This document shows, one piece after another, positions 1 to 13,900 of a stretch of DNA of 64,000 bases. How positions within the stretch are numbered: the stretch's first letter is position 1; every line of letters starts with the position of its first letter. The stretch is from Wuchereria bancrofti (lineage: Eukaryota > Nematoda > Chromadorea > Rhabditida > Onchocercidae). The notes beneath the pieces were generated by a model. That model made no database searches and was not told where the DNA came from. It saw nothing but the letters and a program-made list of their open reading frames with translations. The stretch spans positions 6,866,399-6,930,398 of the forward strand of contig SSBO01000001.1 of NCBI GenBank assembly GCA_005281725.1. The letters run 5' to 3'. The position numbers and the translations under genes were made by a program.

Positions 1-2692
1 CTATACTGAATTATAATTTTGCTAAAGCTATCAATACTTGTTGTTTAATTTGTTTTAAAGTAATAAAAATGCTGTAAAATTTCAGATCTAAACTTTTTAG
101 ATCTAAACCTAAAGTTTAATAAAGAATAAAGAGAAAGAGATAGAGGGAAAGAAAAAGAGAGGGAAGAAGAAAGGTACAAGAGAAAGAATTTCTAAGTAAA
201 AATGTTAGGATGACAGTGTAATGTATAACCAAGTGTTAAGTGTTAACTGTTAAGTGTTAAGCCTAGGATGCTATGGTAGTGATGATGATAATGGCAAGGA
301 TGGCCAAAAGCATCTTTTTCCTCACAATAAGCAGCTGTTCTGCAGCTGCTCTACACAACAAATAACATCCGCCGTTAATTGTCTCTTCAATCTCTTCATT
401 CATTCTCGTCACTTTCTTCTACTACCCAGTTTTGATATTTCGTAAGTCTACTACTATTAAGGCTTATTCGTAAGCTTACTATTATTATTATTATTAATGC
501 TATCGCTGAATTATTCATCCATTTATTTATTTTTTCTTGAGCAATAATCATTTCACTATTATCATCGGCTAAAGTATTGTCATTTTGTAAATCAATCGCT
601 AGAATGAAGGTTAATATTCATTGATATTTACATCATCATTTATCGTTTATCACTTTCTCATATAGTTGGTTATCCAGATATACTCATAATATCAGAAACG
701 TGTTTGCTAAAACAGATCTTTAGGAAATATCTCTCTGATATTAGGAGTGTATAAATGAGGTTGATGACGTAGTCATTACATGATTACGTTCAAATGCAAA
801 ACGTTTGTTCCCTTATTTTTAGTTGAATATGCTAGTTAGTTGATACAGTACTCTAAATGGAACCATATGTTTATGATATAATCTTGCCCATTTCCCTCTT
901 CCCGGTAATTCATTCTTTCTAGCAAACTTTATGACTATCGAGAGAAGGCACTAATTTAGAAATGAACCATATGGAAAATGATTCGTCTATCTTCCCTATC
1001 ATTCCTTTCTTTTTGTCATCGATTGTGAGAATGAATTTGACGAGGAACGGATCGAATCATTACTATCATTCAAAATTAACATTATGTGTGGTAGATAATT
1101 CCGTCCGTTTATAATCTTCAGTCTACAAAAAAGAAAAAAAAAATACATTTATGGAATTACCACACTGTACAAACTCAGTGGACGAATAAGATGAATTAAA
1201 CAAAATAGATCTGGTAGCAAGCAATCTCTCTATGAGGTCAGTAATGTAAGTCATAGTCAGTGTGCAACTTTTAGGTCAGATAGGAGAGTTTCCTGTAAAA
1301 ATTTAATTAACCTTTTAAAGTAGTACGTTGAATGTTAGTGAATCATTACGCTTAATTTTGGCTAAAGTGTAGGTATGATGGGGTCAATTTGTCATTAATT
1401 AACATATGTTATTGTGAGGATATCAAGGCGGATTATTATTATCCCTAGAGATAGGCATTCCTTTCTACTTGACATCATCGTATGTGATTTCTGTCAAGTC
1501 GAATTGCCATTCTGATTGCCACACTAATTTGTAATGTGAATAATTGAACTGAAAAATTCAATGGTTGATCCAACATGAAACGTTAGAATAGTGCTCGGAT
1601 CATTTATTTTATTTGAGACATAGGCAGACGGACATGTATATAGGAGGAGAGGGCAGATGTAAACCTTCTGTTGATGTTCTCCTGAAGTTGAAAGCTGATG
1701 TTTAGCCTCTCCTATCTCAACATTATATGACCATTGTATATTGCACATACTATTCCCACTCATTTCTCCAAGTGTCCTCTCGTCATCCCGAAAACATCAA
1801 TTTTTTGGTATTACTATCTTTTACGTGGGCAGTTTGAATATTAGAATTGCTCAGCCATTCTATTCACCTATCTAGCTAGTTAATAAACTATCTTCTCAAA
1901 TATTGAAAAGGTTGCATGGCGTTCAGCTTACTCAGCTGGTTGTATGATGTTATCCGGAATTCCTTCAGTTCATCACAACCTCCTTGAGTAAGCGGATTGC
2001 TTTCTTAACCTTTCGTCCCCTAAACGTAAGTCTATTTTAATTGCCTAATTTACTGCATTCGCCTACCAAATCAACAATAATCCACAACTACCAGTGGTAT
2101 GCCATCTTCATCTTTTTATGATAACTCAATTGCAAGAGTGATAATTGTAAAGAATGCTTGGAGTAATTTTGTTTGCTGTTTGCTTTAATGATACATAGTC
2201 AATTAAAATTACCTCTTTAGAAATTAATTTCTAGAGAGATGAATTGGAAGCTCTCATTTTCTTGGTAAAATGATTGAAATGTGAAAGAAGGAAAAGATTT
2301 GTGAATTGCGAGAATCCAGAATACTGAATCAGTACGATTTCGTAAAAAGCTTGTGTAACCAATAGCTAATATTCAAACGACAGTTAAAATTATATCTAGC
2401 CAAGAGTAATAATAAAACAAAAGCTTCAAACTGTAGATTGATTTCAGTAACTCAATAAATCAATCTTAACTAATAAATCATTCGAAACCATGTCATAATC
2501 TCTTTTACATTTGCAAATTACAAGGATTGCTACATATGTCAATGGATTCATTCACTGACCCCTTATATTAATTAAGTAAAATTAGGGATTGGAGATATGT
2601 GAAAATGGAATTATGCCTAATTTTTATATTACAAATTCTTTTTCTTTTTCTTTCATGAGCTAACTTGAAAACTATAAATGTATATAAATTAG
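1..2692. other. Upstream region, no gene identified
   Basis: AT-rich sequence with no exon chain I can support. It begins with a polypurine stretch (about 118–190) and a short tandem array of a TGTTAAG-like unit (about 231–262). The matrix metalloproteinase starting at 2693 should have a signal peptide and propeptide upstream; I looked for a PRCGxPD cysteine-switch exon here and did not find one, so that part is either far upstream or divergent. Confidence 0.5.
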
Positions 2693-5412
2693 TAATTTGC
2701 AAAATCTAATTACTTTCGAAAGAGTAAATTATCAAAATTATAGTGTGGATAATCCATCACGAAGTATTCCTAATTTGGGTGCAATACGACGTGAGATAAA
2801 TGAGGCAATTAATAGCTGGCAACATATACTTCCGATGCAATTTTATGAGGTACGACCGGAAGCAGAAGCTGATGTAAAGATACGTTTCGCAATAGGAGAT
2901 CACGGTGATCCGTATCGTTTCGACGGAAGTGGTAGAATTCTGGCACATGCATTTCCACCCGGTGAAGGAATTGGTGGAGATATTCATTTGGACGATGACG
3001 AACGGTGGACTATTGCACTTACGGGCGATCCTTATAGGCAGCGTAAGTAAGCACGCGTTTTTCCCATGATTACTGCTTGTTATGATGCGTTTCCAGTTAT
3101 GAAACGAATGTTACAGTGAACGGATCACTTGATGAAACCATCTTTATAAGATTATTACTGCAGGATGATCTCATTTCCAAGTTGACAATTGCAGAAGTGA
3201 GTCTTCGTTCGATTGTAATGCACGAATTTGGACATAGTATCGGTCTATCGCATTCACATCAAGAAGACAGTATTATGTATGCCTTCTACCAGTACGACTT
3301 ATCGCCAAAGTTGTCCTACGATGACTTATTAGCAGTTCGTACTCTTTATGGCGGTAATAGATTTTTTATGTAGATGACTGCTTCCTGCCTAATAAAGCTG
3401 TTTCAAATCACATAAACTACTACAAATTAAATACAAATGACTTTAACTTTTCGCTGTTTCAAGTGCGAATGATCATCTGCTGAATCAGAATGTATTAAAC
3501 AAATAGATTTTATCTCTGGATTATAAGTGTCGTTTAGGATTCTCGAAATATTTACGTTTCATTTCCATTTATCTACCAAAGGAACAGGTGCTATATCTGA
3601 AAGACCAGACAATGCAAATAGTAGCTGATGAATCCGATTGTACATATATGCAAAAAAAAAATGTTCATTCGATATATAGGACATCATCAATATGCAGATA
3701 GTGAATTCGATATTACTTAATATTAAATACACTATCAGGCGGTGATTATCATCCAAGAGAACCAACTGCTGCTCCTCGACCACATTCATCGACTACTGAA
3801 CGGCCACCATTATTGCCAGGAGGACCTGAGCGACCCACAGATCAGCTCCCAACAATTCATCCAGATATTCCAGAGCTACCTGTGCCAGAACCTGACCCGT
3901 GCAAATCCGAATACGATGCTGTTGCTTCCATACGACAAGAAATCTTCGTTTTTAAAGTTGCTTATCTCTTCTCATCCATCGTCCTTCGTTTTAGAATTGA
4001 CATTCGGAAAGATAGGAATCCGTTTCGTACGTCTTCTACCAGTCAAGAAATATAATCCATATAAATATATGTATATATGTTCAATCAAATGATCTGTTTT
4101 TTTTTTCTTCAGGATAGATGGTTTTGGCGGATACGACAAGATGGTACACTAAGCCAAAGTCCACTTCATATCAATACACTATGGAGAGAAGTGTCATGGC
4201 CTATAGATGCAGCGGTGGAGAGCGACCATCAAATATATCTGTTCGCAGGTAAATTTGAAGTTATTATTGTTAATATCAGTAGAAGGGATTATCATTATGT
4301 TCATTATTTGTAATTAGTTGGATTGAAACAAAAAAGTTATGGGATGAAATAGGTGCAATCGAGTGGATAGAAGTCCTTTCTGTTGTCGTTAGATATATTA
4401 GAAAATCTGAGATCTTTGTATAATGCTAAACATATTAAACTAAGTTATGATATATTTATTCATTTATTTATGCATATTAAGAATTTTGAGTCATAGCGTT
4501 ATGAAGAAGTTCACTAAATATTACTTCTATTTTTTATTTCTAAACTGATGGCAGGTAAAGATATTTATATATTCAACGGTCAACACCTGATCTCGAAGAA
4601 ATTACTCACCGACTTGGGTCTACCAGCTAACATTGAACGTATTCGACTTGTTTACATGTGGAACTACTGGACCGAGCGACCGATGTACATCTGGACCAAA
4701 GATGAATTCTGGAGAGTTGATAAGGTATGAAAAATAGGAATAACGTTCTAGATGGAAACAACTTTTTTTCTCCGCAAATGCATGAAACAATTACATTGAA
4801 CAATAAAGGAAGATAGTTACAGAAAACTGAAAAGGTAGAAATAGGTTATCCACGAAAGATCGCAACAACATGGCATGGTATTCCAGAGGAAGCTAGTGCA
4901 GCTGTTACATATAATAATGGTTGTTTTCTTTTCTCTATACTTCACTTGAATCTGAAAATAAATCATTTATTGACTCTTACGATTTTGAGCTTCACATAAT
5001 TCTCTCCCAATTACAGAAAAGGTAGAAATTGCACTTCTCATCTCTTATCGATTAATTCCTCATATCTCTTCAACAGAAAAAACTCATAGATCTGATAAAT
5101 TGCAAGCAATCAAAAGTAATATAAAAAAGGGGCTCGCTGAGATAGCCCCTTTATTGTTTAAAGAAGGCAAACGAATTCCTTTCAGACTTGTATTTTTTCA
5201 ATGGTAAAGCAGCCTACAAATTCCACACCATTAATATGACAGCAGCATCACCAATTAATGCCTCGCAATTGTGGCGCTTTTGCCCAGTAGCAATGAAAAT
5301 CTCAAGTAATGGAAATGCAGCACATATCTCATCCTCATCTAACTTTATTGTTATTGTTGTTATTATTACTGTTTTTCCCTTTGAACACAAGTGGCCAATC
5401 ATTTTACAGTAA
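2693..5412 (+). CDS. Matrix metalloproteinase with hemopexin domain (5' end missing)
   Basis: Zinc endopeptidase of the matrixin family, expected at the cell surface or in extracellular matrix. Proposed exons: 2693–3042, 3195–3353, 3739–3956, 4113–4248, 4555–4724, 4823–4919, 5186–5412; all phases close. The first exon carries the start of the catalytic domain (ADVKIRFA, DGSGRILAHAFPPG, DIHLDDDERWT). The second has the zinc site HEFGHSIGLSH and the Met-turn SIMY. A proline/threonine-rich hinge follows (3739–3890), then a hemopexin propeller opening at PDPC and closing at WRFCPV, the usual disulphide pair. After that cysteine the frame runs into a strongly hydrophobic segment (IVIVVIITVFPF) just before the stop, suggesting membrane or GPI anchoring. 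Exon 2 could instead begin at 3117, also in frame, but this adds about 26 residues before the zinc site. Signal peptide and cysteine-switch propeptide were not located, so the start is unknown. Reminiscent of the C. elegans zmp proteins; no specific orthologue assigned. Confidence 0.85.
5126..5152. repeat. GC-rich perfect hairpin inside MMP intron
   Basis: AAAGGGGCT, nine-base loop, AGCCCCTTT: a 9-bp perfect stem in the last intron of the metalloproteinase, 34 bases before the final exon. It is much more GC-rich than its surroundings and resembles a bacterial intrinsic terminator in shape. Confidence 0.7.
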
Positions 5413-6030
5413 AAATGTAATAATACTATTCACCACGGCAACTGTTTCGTGATAAGACAAGAAGGTAGGGTCCAGTTTCTTCCTTCCTGAATTAAATTTT
5501 ATTAAAACTTTAAGTACACGAACTCACTTCACTTCATTATTAGTATAAAAATATTGTTAGATGAAGCTTTACTATTCAGGATAACTTGTTATCTTGTCGG
5601 CTTATATAGCAAGCACTTAAATTACCCGATCTATTCACCACTGAAGCAGAATAAATTATTAAACCAATGAAATGAAACTATCAAATGCTTAGAAATTGGC
5701 ATCAAAAATCTTTCCCAAACACAAAACTTTCCTATCAGCTGGTTGCTTTTCTTAGTTCTTTTTACAATAACCATCTTATTTTAATTCACCAAAGTCACAA
5801 AATATTTTAACTAACAGAATGAAACGTAGGACCAATGTACCTTCTTCCGCAATGCATTTTCATCGTTCTAGAATATGAGATAGAACAACCAGTATAACTC
5901 TAATAATTACTTGTTATGTAGTTGTATTACGATCGAGCTATTAATATCATTCTTTAAAGCGGCAACAATAAGCAGTACACAAGAATACGTATGTACAAAC
6001 AACGTAAACCGGCAATTGTAATCACGACTT
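5413..6030. other. Convergent 3' flanks of MMP and bcl-7
   Basis: The two flanking genes converge here. I see only AT-rich untranslated or spacer sequence and no further coding exon. Confidence 0.5.
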
Positions 6031-7207
6031 TCATGATTTAATTTCCGTTGATTCCTGTTCCTGCTGTCGCATTTCACTAAAATCTGTCGAACCATTAGGA
6101 GTACCACTGTTGTTGCTTTGACTCTGAAAACCAACTGCTTCAAATGTCTGGTTCGAGTCACTATCGAATCCTCCTTCTGAGAAACCAGTGTTAGAGTCAT
6201 CATTCAAATTACCAAACGCGCGAACTCGTGTTACATCGCTGTTCTCTACAATAAGAACATCACAATAACATATTTCTAAGATTCCATCTAGTGGACAGCT
6301 CTGTGATAAACACTGCCTAATCCACTGCTGTGAACACAGACCTTTCAGAGCCCTGGAAAACACATTATATCTGTTGAAATATGAAATGCAGTTCCGTACC
6401 TCAAAATTACATTGTTCTTCATTGAATAACAATCGATATAAATTATGAAGAAATGCTTAATGTGCTTTACAAGACAATAATACCTAATGCAGTAGAATCT
6501 TGAGTATTTTCCGACGACGCAATTGTTGTGCTTTCATCTTGATCTTGCATTACAGACTTCTGTGGTATTTTTGTAATATTCGCTGTTGCAGTCACTGAAA
6601 CAAAAGTAGGAAGAGTGAAGATGAATATCATATAGGTAAAAATTAAAATACATGTGAAACTTCCAAGCCTTTTTTACACCGATTATATTAAACATTTTAA
6701 TAAACTTACCCGGAACCCACCGGAACAACTTTATTTGAGTATCTTTAACTACAATCCATTTCTTTTCCCTGCAAAAACAAAACTTTAAGGGAATAAACTT
6801 TAAAGAAAAATATCGCTGCATCAAATGCAACATAACATTCAGATTACAAACTTTTGGGCTATGCTGCTTTCTATTCCGAGTTTGCTTGCCAGAAATAAAC
6901 TCAATAGTTATTAGTAAACTTTGATCACAAAGGTATTAATGATATTGGTTGGGAGCTGGTCATCGGAAAATCCTAGAAGATGGTTGCTAGTTACCTAACT
7001 GGTAAAAAAAAACTATCTTGAGAAGCAAACATTGAACCTAGTTCACGATTAGCGCTATTCATATGATACTCTATTTAAACTATTCTTAGGTCAAGACATG
7101 AATTCCGAAAGTTACCATTTCCGAACTTTATCTACCGAATTAATGACCCGTTTCAATTCATCTTTCGCACGATTACGCGTTTCTGCGCGCTGGCTGCGTG
7201 CATACAT
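6031..7207 (-). CDS. bcl-7: BCL7-family subunit of SWI/SNF chromatin remodeller
   Basis: BCL7 proteins are small nuclear subunits of SWI/SNF (BAF) complexes. Exons on the minus strand: 7116–7207, 6710–6768, 6484–6594, 6031–6245, giving 158 residues with every phase matched. The N-terminus MYARSQRAETRNRAKDELK leads through DKVRKW into EKKWIVVKDTQIKLFRWVPV across two introns, the diagnostic BCL7 block (human: [20 protein letters not shown]). The remainder is low-complexity and acidic, rich in Ser, Asn and Gln, as expected for the unstructured C-terminal half. A longer open frame upstream of 6245, rich in cysteine, is not part of this model: it lies in the third intron and cannot be joined in phase, whereas the acceptor TTATTGTAG at 6246 joins cleanly. 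The ATG at 7207 is chosen because the family begins at this point. Confidence 0.88.
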
Positions 7208-9181
7208 ATGCAGTTGATTAGACCACGACGTGTCTCAAATTTGAATACCTGAATTGTGTCAACATAAAGTGCTACAATGGATAATGAATAAAGCAAAATT
7301 CAGTAATTAGCTGAACATTTGTCCCACACAATGCTATTTTACTTTCCAGTAACAACCATAAAATATGTAAGGTGTGATAATATTTCGGCTCTTTTGTAAT
7401 GTCTCGGAGGGAATGTGCGCAAACTACTGACTAATTCGTGAATGAAAATAATATCGTCTAACTTATCAAAGACAAACATGCGCCAAGATCCACAAATAAT
7501 CCCACTGCTGATTCCGTCTCTCAAAATAACCCCGAGACATCAGAAAGCAAAGCCCAACTAGGAAATGGAAGCATGAACCAAAACGAACAAAGACAAATAC
7601 GAACAACAAGAATAAACACACCACCGATGTCGACGTAACAAACACGCGTTATATCACTCTGATCGTAGCGTAGTGAAAATTGTTCAACTCAATGAAAACA
7701 ATTTGGTTGGGGAAATGAATGTTGTGAGGTGAAAATTTTGGACGATTTAATAGCTATGGAATGTTTATAGTCCAAACATTACCAGTAAATTTCATTATAA
7801 ACTTGCTAATTAGTACACTTATCACCACCCTTTATAGCCTTTCTGTCTCATTATTACTTAACTGGGCTCAGTTTTTATAATCTTCGCTTTCACGTCGTAC
7901 ACTTCCTGCATTATCAATCATAAATCACACACTTACTGAGGGAGGGTCTGATTTTTTTAATTAATTTGATTTTTAATTAATTTCGACTTACTTATATTCT
8001 TTTTACTTACTTACACGTAATCAGAACGTTACAAATAAGTTTTAGTTACGACTCATCATAGCGTGCTTTGTCAGGCTGTTGTTTGCAACAAAGCAAAGAA
8101 AAAAAGATGTATTGGTAAAATTGCCGGAACCAAAACAGTAATATACTGTAGTTAATCGGAGGTGTATTAATGCTGTTAATAGACAGTTTGTCTGTTTGAA
8201 ATTGTGAAAAAAGATTTAGTCGATGATTTTTAATAACCGAATTTGAAACCAAAAAGGTAAGGAATAAGCTGATGAAAAGTCAATTTTTTTTCTTCGAGTA
8301 TTTAAAAAAAAATGATATTGAAGAATAAAAAATGAATATATATATATATATATATCAAGTGGTATTGAATATCATTCGGTAAATATTGATATGTTTGAAG
8401 TATTTCATTTCTTTCATTCTTGATCTACCATTGTAGTGTGCGCTTCAATGAAACAGAGAAATTTCGTTTGTTACTTTCTCATACTTATATTGTAGATGTA
8501 TAGGTAATTGAATTTGAAACGTATATAACTTAAGAGAAGTTTTATTTTAGATTTATCTGTTTAAATTGTTCCTAAAAAAAAAGCTAACTCTTTAACTGCG
8601 TCAGTAGCAAATATTTCCTATATTATAATAATTATTCGAAAATATCTCGAACTAAATTTCATTTCAAATATCATTCAGTCTTCTAAAAGACTGTAGGTTT
8701 TTTTCTTTTGTATATACTTACAAATGATGCATAAATCATTGAACTATCACGCAAAAACGAAGTTAATCAAATTCGAAATGATTGCATCTTCCCTTTGTTT
8801 CATATATTGTCATTTTGAAATATTGCATTGAGCACTTGCAAATGGAATCAAAATAAAACGATTTATGCTGCATTTCCTTCATGTGACAATGTTTTCATGT
8901 TTTCATTTTATATGAATAGTTGAGATGCAGATAGCAATACCAATGATATAGGGTTTATCATTATTAATGAACAATGTCTGATAAATTTAACTGCTATCTA
9001 ATAATGGCGAAATCTTCAGAATGCAAGTGCTTGCGAGAAAGCTTATGGTAACGAGTTCGAATTTATCACTCGTGATAAAAATAGCAATTAAAATAATATA
9101 ATGAAACGCTTTTAATATGACTTTGTAATAAGGTAGAATATCCTTTCATAAAATCTGGTCCAAGCATCTCATTACGAAGTG

Positions 9182-9229
9182 AATAATAATAATTAATATT
9201 AATAATAGCAATAATAATAATAATAATTT
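9182..9229. repeat. (AAT)n imperfect microsatellite
   Basis: AAT/ATT trinucleotide run with a few interruptions in the bcl-7/dpy-31 spacer. Confidence 0.8.
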
Positions 9230-10560
9230 ATATATTATGAAAAAATACTTGACATGATTCTGTTATAAGATATAATACTGAATTTGTACTAGCATGTATA
9301 ATTATCAATCGTTTATTATTGAAGTGTTGATAAGAATATATAGCATCCGTATGGCTGATCAGTACTGGTAAGGATTATTGTAATTCTATTATAAATTAAC
9401 TTATTTTTCTTAAAGTGTCAAATAGTCAGGAATGTAATAGAAAATTACCAAATCTTTGATAAAATGAAAAAAGTTGTCATTTCTTGGTCTCATGATTAAA
9501 CTTAAATGGTTTTATCATTAATATTTTCATAAGTATTATATTGTTGGCAATAAGAAAAAAATGGGCGCACAAAACCGGATGTGAAGATGATCGTACTGAT
9601 CGGAAACAAATTGAAACAATTTGTCAAAATTTATGTTCAAAAAAATCATAAATGCTCGTCTTAAAATTTCATTCATAATTTTTTGCTATTATGAAGGAAC
9701 ATCATACAACAAACACTTCAATGGTGGTTCGATAATTCCAAAAGTGTTTAAAATGCTTATTATCAACAAACGTACTTCTACCATTTCTAACATTTAATTC
9801 GCTTTTTTTTTTACTTTAAAAGATAAAGTTATTTAGCCCGATATAATTGTTTGCAAAGTTTCTTTCAGTAATATGAAAAGTGTCAATTACAATTTTTCAT
9901 TTTTAACTAATTTGTTCATAAATCCGTTCAGTAAACAAATTTGTTTGCTACAAATTTCTTTATAGTTTTACGGATATCATTATCATCATTTAGTTATAGA
10001 ATCAATAGAATAAAAGATAACATTTTAAGTCCTTTGAAATGATTATCACTTGCTAGTATTCTTATTTTGTTTTATTTCATTTTTAATTTCAACTGTTCGA
10101 ACTTCAAGAAACTATTTGAACTTCGAGCTTTGTCTGTTTTATCCATCCATCATCTATCCATCCATTCTTATCTTTCCTTTCATGTTTACACCGCTTTTTT
10201 TTGATACGACTGTTCTAAATCAGCATTTATCATCATCCATTCATCCTTATCATTCCTTTCATTACCAGTATCACCAATGATTTGAAAAGAGCATTATAGT
10301 TATATTATCAGGATTCCTTAGCATTTACACCGCATTAGTGTTAAGATGGGAAGAATAGAGTAGAAGTGATCGGGTTGTTATGGTGGTGCATGGGCGGGTA
10401 TTTCGATAATGGAAGAGGAAGATGAAACTGGTGTGTGTGTCGTCGATCACCGCCATTATTCTCTTTAGCAATACTCTCCTTGTACCTGCTCTTAAATTAT
10501 ATTTTCTCTCTCACTTCCGAATAATTGAACACCATATCACCACCGTTATCTTTCGTTCTA

Positions 10561-10634
10561 TTTAAATAGTAGTGATAGTGAATGATGATGATAGTGATGG
10601 TGATGGTGGCAACGATGGTGATGATATTGTGGTG
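10561..10634. repeat. (GAT/GGT)n imperfect microsatellite
   Basis: GAT, GGT and GTG trinucleotides upstream of the first dpy-31 exon, not in a supported coding exon. Confidence 0.65.
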
Positions 10635-10946
10635 ATAATAAAATCATACATTTTAATAGGAATAAAATAAATAGTATAAAAGGTTAGATTATTTTGGTAA
10701 CTATTATACCTAATTAATCAGAGAGATAGTTCAAACTTTAATTATTTAGATTACAAAACGAAGTGGCATTATTTGGAAACGAAAAAAGAACAAGAGGATA
10801 ATTTGCATGCTTTCTGAATGATACTTCTCTTCCAATAATTATTTTAAGCTAAACTAATTACACTGAGTGAAAAATTTTTTTTGCTATACTGTAAAGGAAA
10901 CCTACCTCACTCTTGCTACCTGTACACCGGTAGATGTCCAGCTTAT

Positions 10947-13900
10947 ATGGCATTATTAAAGCCCTTCTCTAGTAGGACCTTTTCAAGCTTTTCTGCTACT
11001 ATTACTGGTGGTAGAAATTTGATAGACAGTATAGAAAAATTAATCATCACTAATTACTGGTTAATATTTGTCATGATCATTCTATGTACCTGTAGTGCAC
11101 CTTCCAACGGGGCATTCTTTCTTAATGATCCTTATGGATATCCTTTTGTATCACTACGAGATGATAGCACTGAATCCGTTAGTGCTACTACTATTACTAC
11201 AACTACTACTATTTCTACTATTATTACTACGACTACTGCCACCCAGAGAATATTTCGGGAAAAAGCAAAAACATTTGGGCAAAGCGCAGAAGAGATTCAG
11301 AAAGTCAAATATTATCTGGAGAAAATTCAAAAATTTGAAGCTAGGCAACATCCAGAGGATATCCGCCAACAACATACCACAAAACATTCCGAAGCGATAA
11401 AGGTGGATATTTCTCAAATGTTATTTTCGCATTTTATTTAAATAAAACAATTTCTAGTTCAAAAATTCAGCATAATAATAAAAAAATTATTAAAATTTCA
11501 AGCAATTTTTGCATTTGTCTTTGTTTATCTTTTAACATACTTACCTTCTACATTCTTCTACATCTTTTAGCATACTTACCTAACCATCTTTTATTATAAG
11601 CGATAATTGAAGATTTGAAGATTCTAATGGTCTACAAATAAACTAATTTAATTTTATTTCAAATTATAGCTTAACTCTTTCTTTGAAAAATTGTTGTGTT
11701 ACACGAAAAAATCACAGTACTTCTTAATCCTTGTTTATGGAACTTTCCCAAACTTTACAGTAATAATAGTCAGAATTGATGAAAAATTTTCGCAAGAAAA
11801 TAAATAAAGTGAGAAAGATATAACAATAGTATCACAACAATTATTGCTTAGAAATTTCCATCAAAAAATATTTTCAAATTATTTATTCGAAAAAAAACCT
11901 TAACATTATCAATGCTAAAAAATTCTTTGAACATTTTTGCTTCGCAGAAGGCATATATAATATATTTGTTTGTTTTACCAAAATTTTTTTTACTTTAACT
12001 TTCGTTTAGAATAAAAAAAATAACACTGTCACAAGAAAACTAATTGTTGTTTGTAAACAAAAGAAAAGAAATAAAAAACAAGAACTAATAAATAAGGTTG
12101 TACAGAGAGAGCGAGGTGAATGCGGTATAAGAAACAGGTTACGAGGGCATGAAAAAGGAAATACTGAACCTATGAACTATACTGGTTGCTTAATGACAAT
12201 TTATTTTTAAAATTGACGACATTTTGTCGAATAAAAATATTTGTTAAATTCAATTAAATTAATCATGTCTGTGCCATCCATAATTTGATTCATTGTTGTT
12301 GATTATATGGACAATGGAATAGTATCGTTAATATTCTCATACAGAAATAAAAGATTCGAATTTTTCACAATATAATGTAATTAAGTAAAACTCTAATCCA
12401 TAGATTTAAAATTATTGCAACGCTATTGTTATTACATTGATAAGCATTAGTGATGTTTTTTAATTGGCAAATATTACCTGTCGTTAGTTTTCTTCAGTTA
12501 TTTGGAAAAATTTGTCTAAAAAGGAGCAATAATAATTTTAAGGTATGCAAAATGTGAAAATAAATACTGCACCCAATTTGCAGAAACATAATTTTAGAAA
12601 AATAATTAGTATCAAATATTACAGAAAAAATAGTTAGTATCAAATATAAAAAGTGAGTGGTAATAGTTTTATAGATTAGAGTAAAAAATTTCTAAACATA
12701 TTTCCACTGATGATTAAATTTAAATACCTCGAAAATAAAAAAAATAATAATAAAAATAGTCGTTTATGTCTAAATTAATAAGTAAGGATAAATGTAATAA
12801 ATTATTTGAATCATTTAGTTCTCACATGCAAAGTTTGGAAAAAGAATGTGCTTTATTGCTACTATTTGCTTTCAAATATTTGTTTACCATTCATAAAATC
12901 ATTCTTGAAAAAAAATAATATTGGTTATTGGGTATCTTTTGGGGTATTATAATTGTTATCGTTTATTATTATTATTATTATTGTTATTATTGTTATTACT
13001 ATTATTATTATTACTTCCAAATTATTAAAAAAATTTTTTTTTCTTGCAGGTAGAAAAGTAAATTTCCAGTAATTTGTTATATTTCATATTTGCTTCTTTA
13101 AGTCTATTCAACACTTTTTTTCTTTTTTCTCCTGCTAACATGGCATAGCCATGTTAAAATCCATTTATTGATACGATCCTCTTAAAGATCATTTCTCTGT
13201 TAACCAGTTTTCATATTTTATACTCAACTTGCCCAGGGAAAATCATTCATTTCATCATTGATAAATATAATGTATTGTAGCAGAGGAAATGTACTGACAA
13301 ATAGCACATGATATTTGGGTGAACAAATCGGAAACCCGAAATGCAGGATTTTTTACTGCATTATCAGCGATGGCAAATGAATAATTATTTTTTATTATTA
13401 TAGCAGAGCAGTCTAATAATGATAATTTTTTCCCAAATCTTGTTTCAACAATATAATAAAAATACAGCATGAATAAAATTATGGGTGTGACAAGACAAGG
13501 TGAAATGATTTATTTGATATTTTGCATCATATCCTTTAAATCATCGATAACATTTCACTTTTTTCACAGCAACTGAAACATTAATTTATTTGATAGCTTA
13601 AATTTAAGCTATCAAATAAATTAATTGTATTCCAAAATATGTTACAAAAAAAAAAAAAAAAATTAATGGAGCGGGAAGAGATGAAATAATTGTGAAACAT
13701 TATAAAATCAATCGATCAATTAGATTACAATATTCTATTAACGATTTCACTCATTTTAGCATAAAGAATCCCTTTGTTTTTTTTTCTTTTTATTCGATCA
13801 AGGTAAACGAAAAAAAGAAAAAGAAAGAGAAAGAAAGGGAAAGAAATATAGAGTGGGATTAATATAAAATATGTATTTAGTTGTTGAACTCAATATGAAT

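Larger units (their letters stand above)
7208..10946. other. Divergent intergenic region between bcl-7 and dpy-31
   Basis: About 3.7 kb with no supportable gene; short open frames lack family resemblance and splice context. It should hold promoters for both neighbours. Simple repeats are present: (TA)n near 8335–8355, (AAT)n at 9182–9229 and (GAT/GGT)n at about 10561–10634. Confidence 0.5.

Noticed and set aside
6246..6432. Cysteine-rich open frame joined to the bcl-7 last exon
   Set aside because: It cannot be joined in phase to the upstream exon except through an intron of only 28 bases. The acceptor at 6246 gives a clean join, so this part is intron.
9041..9085. GTTCGAAT motif resembling a tRNA T-arm
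   Set aside because: No matching acceptor, D or anticodon stems around it.
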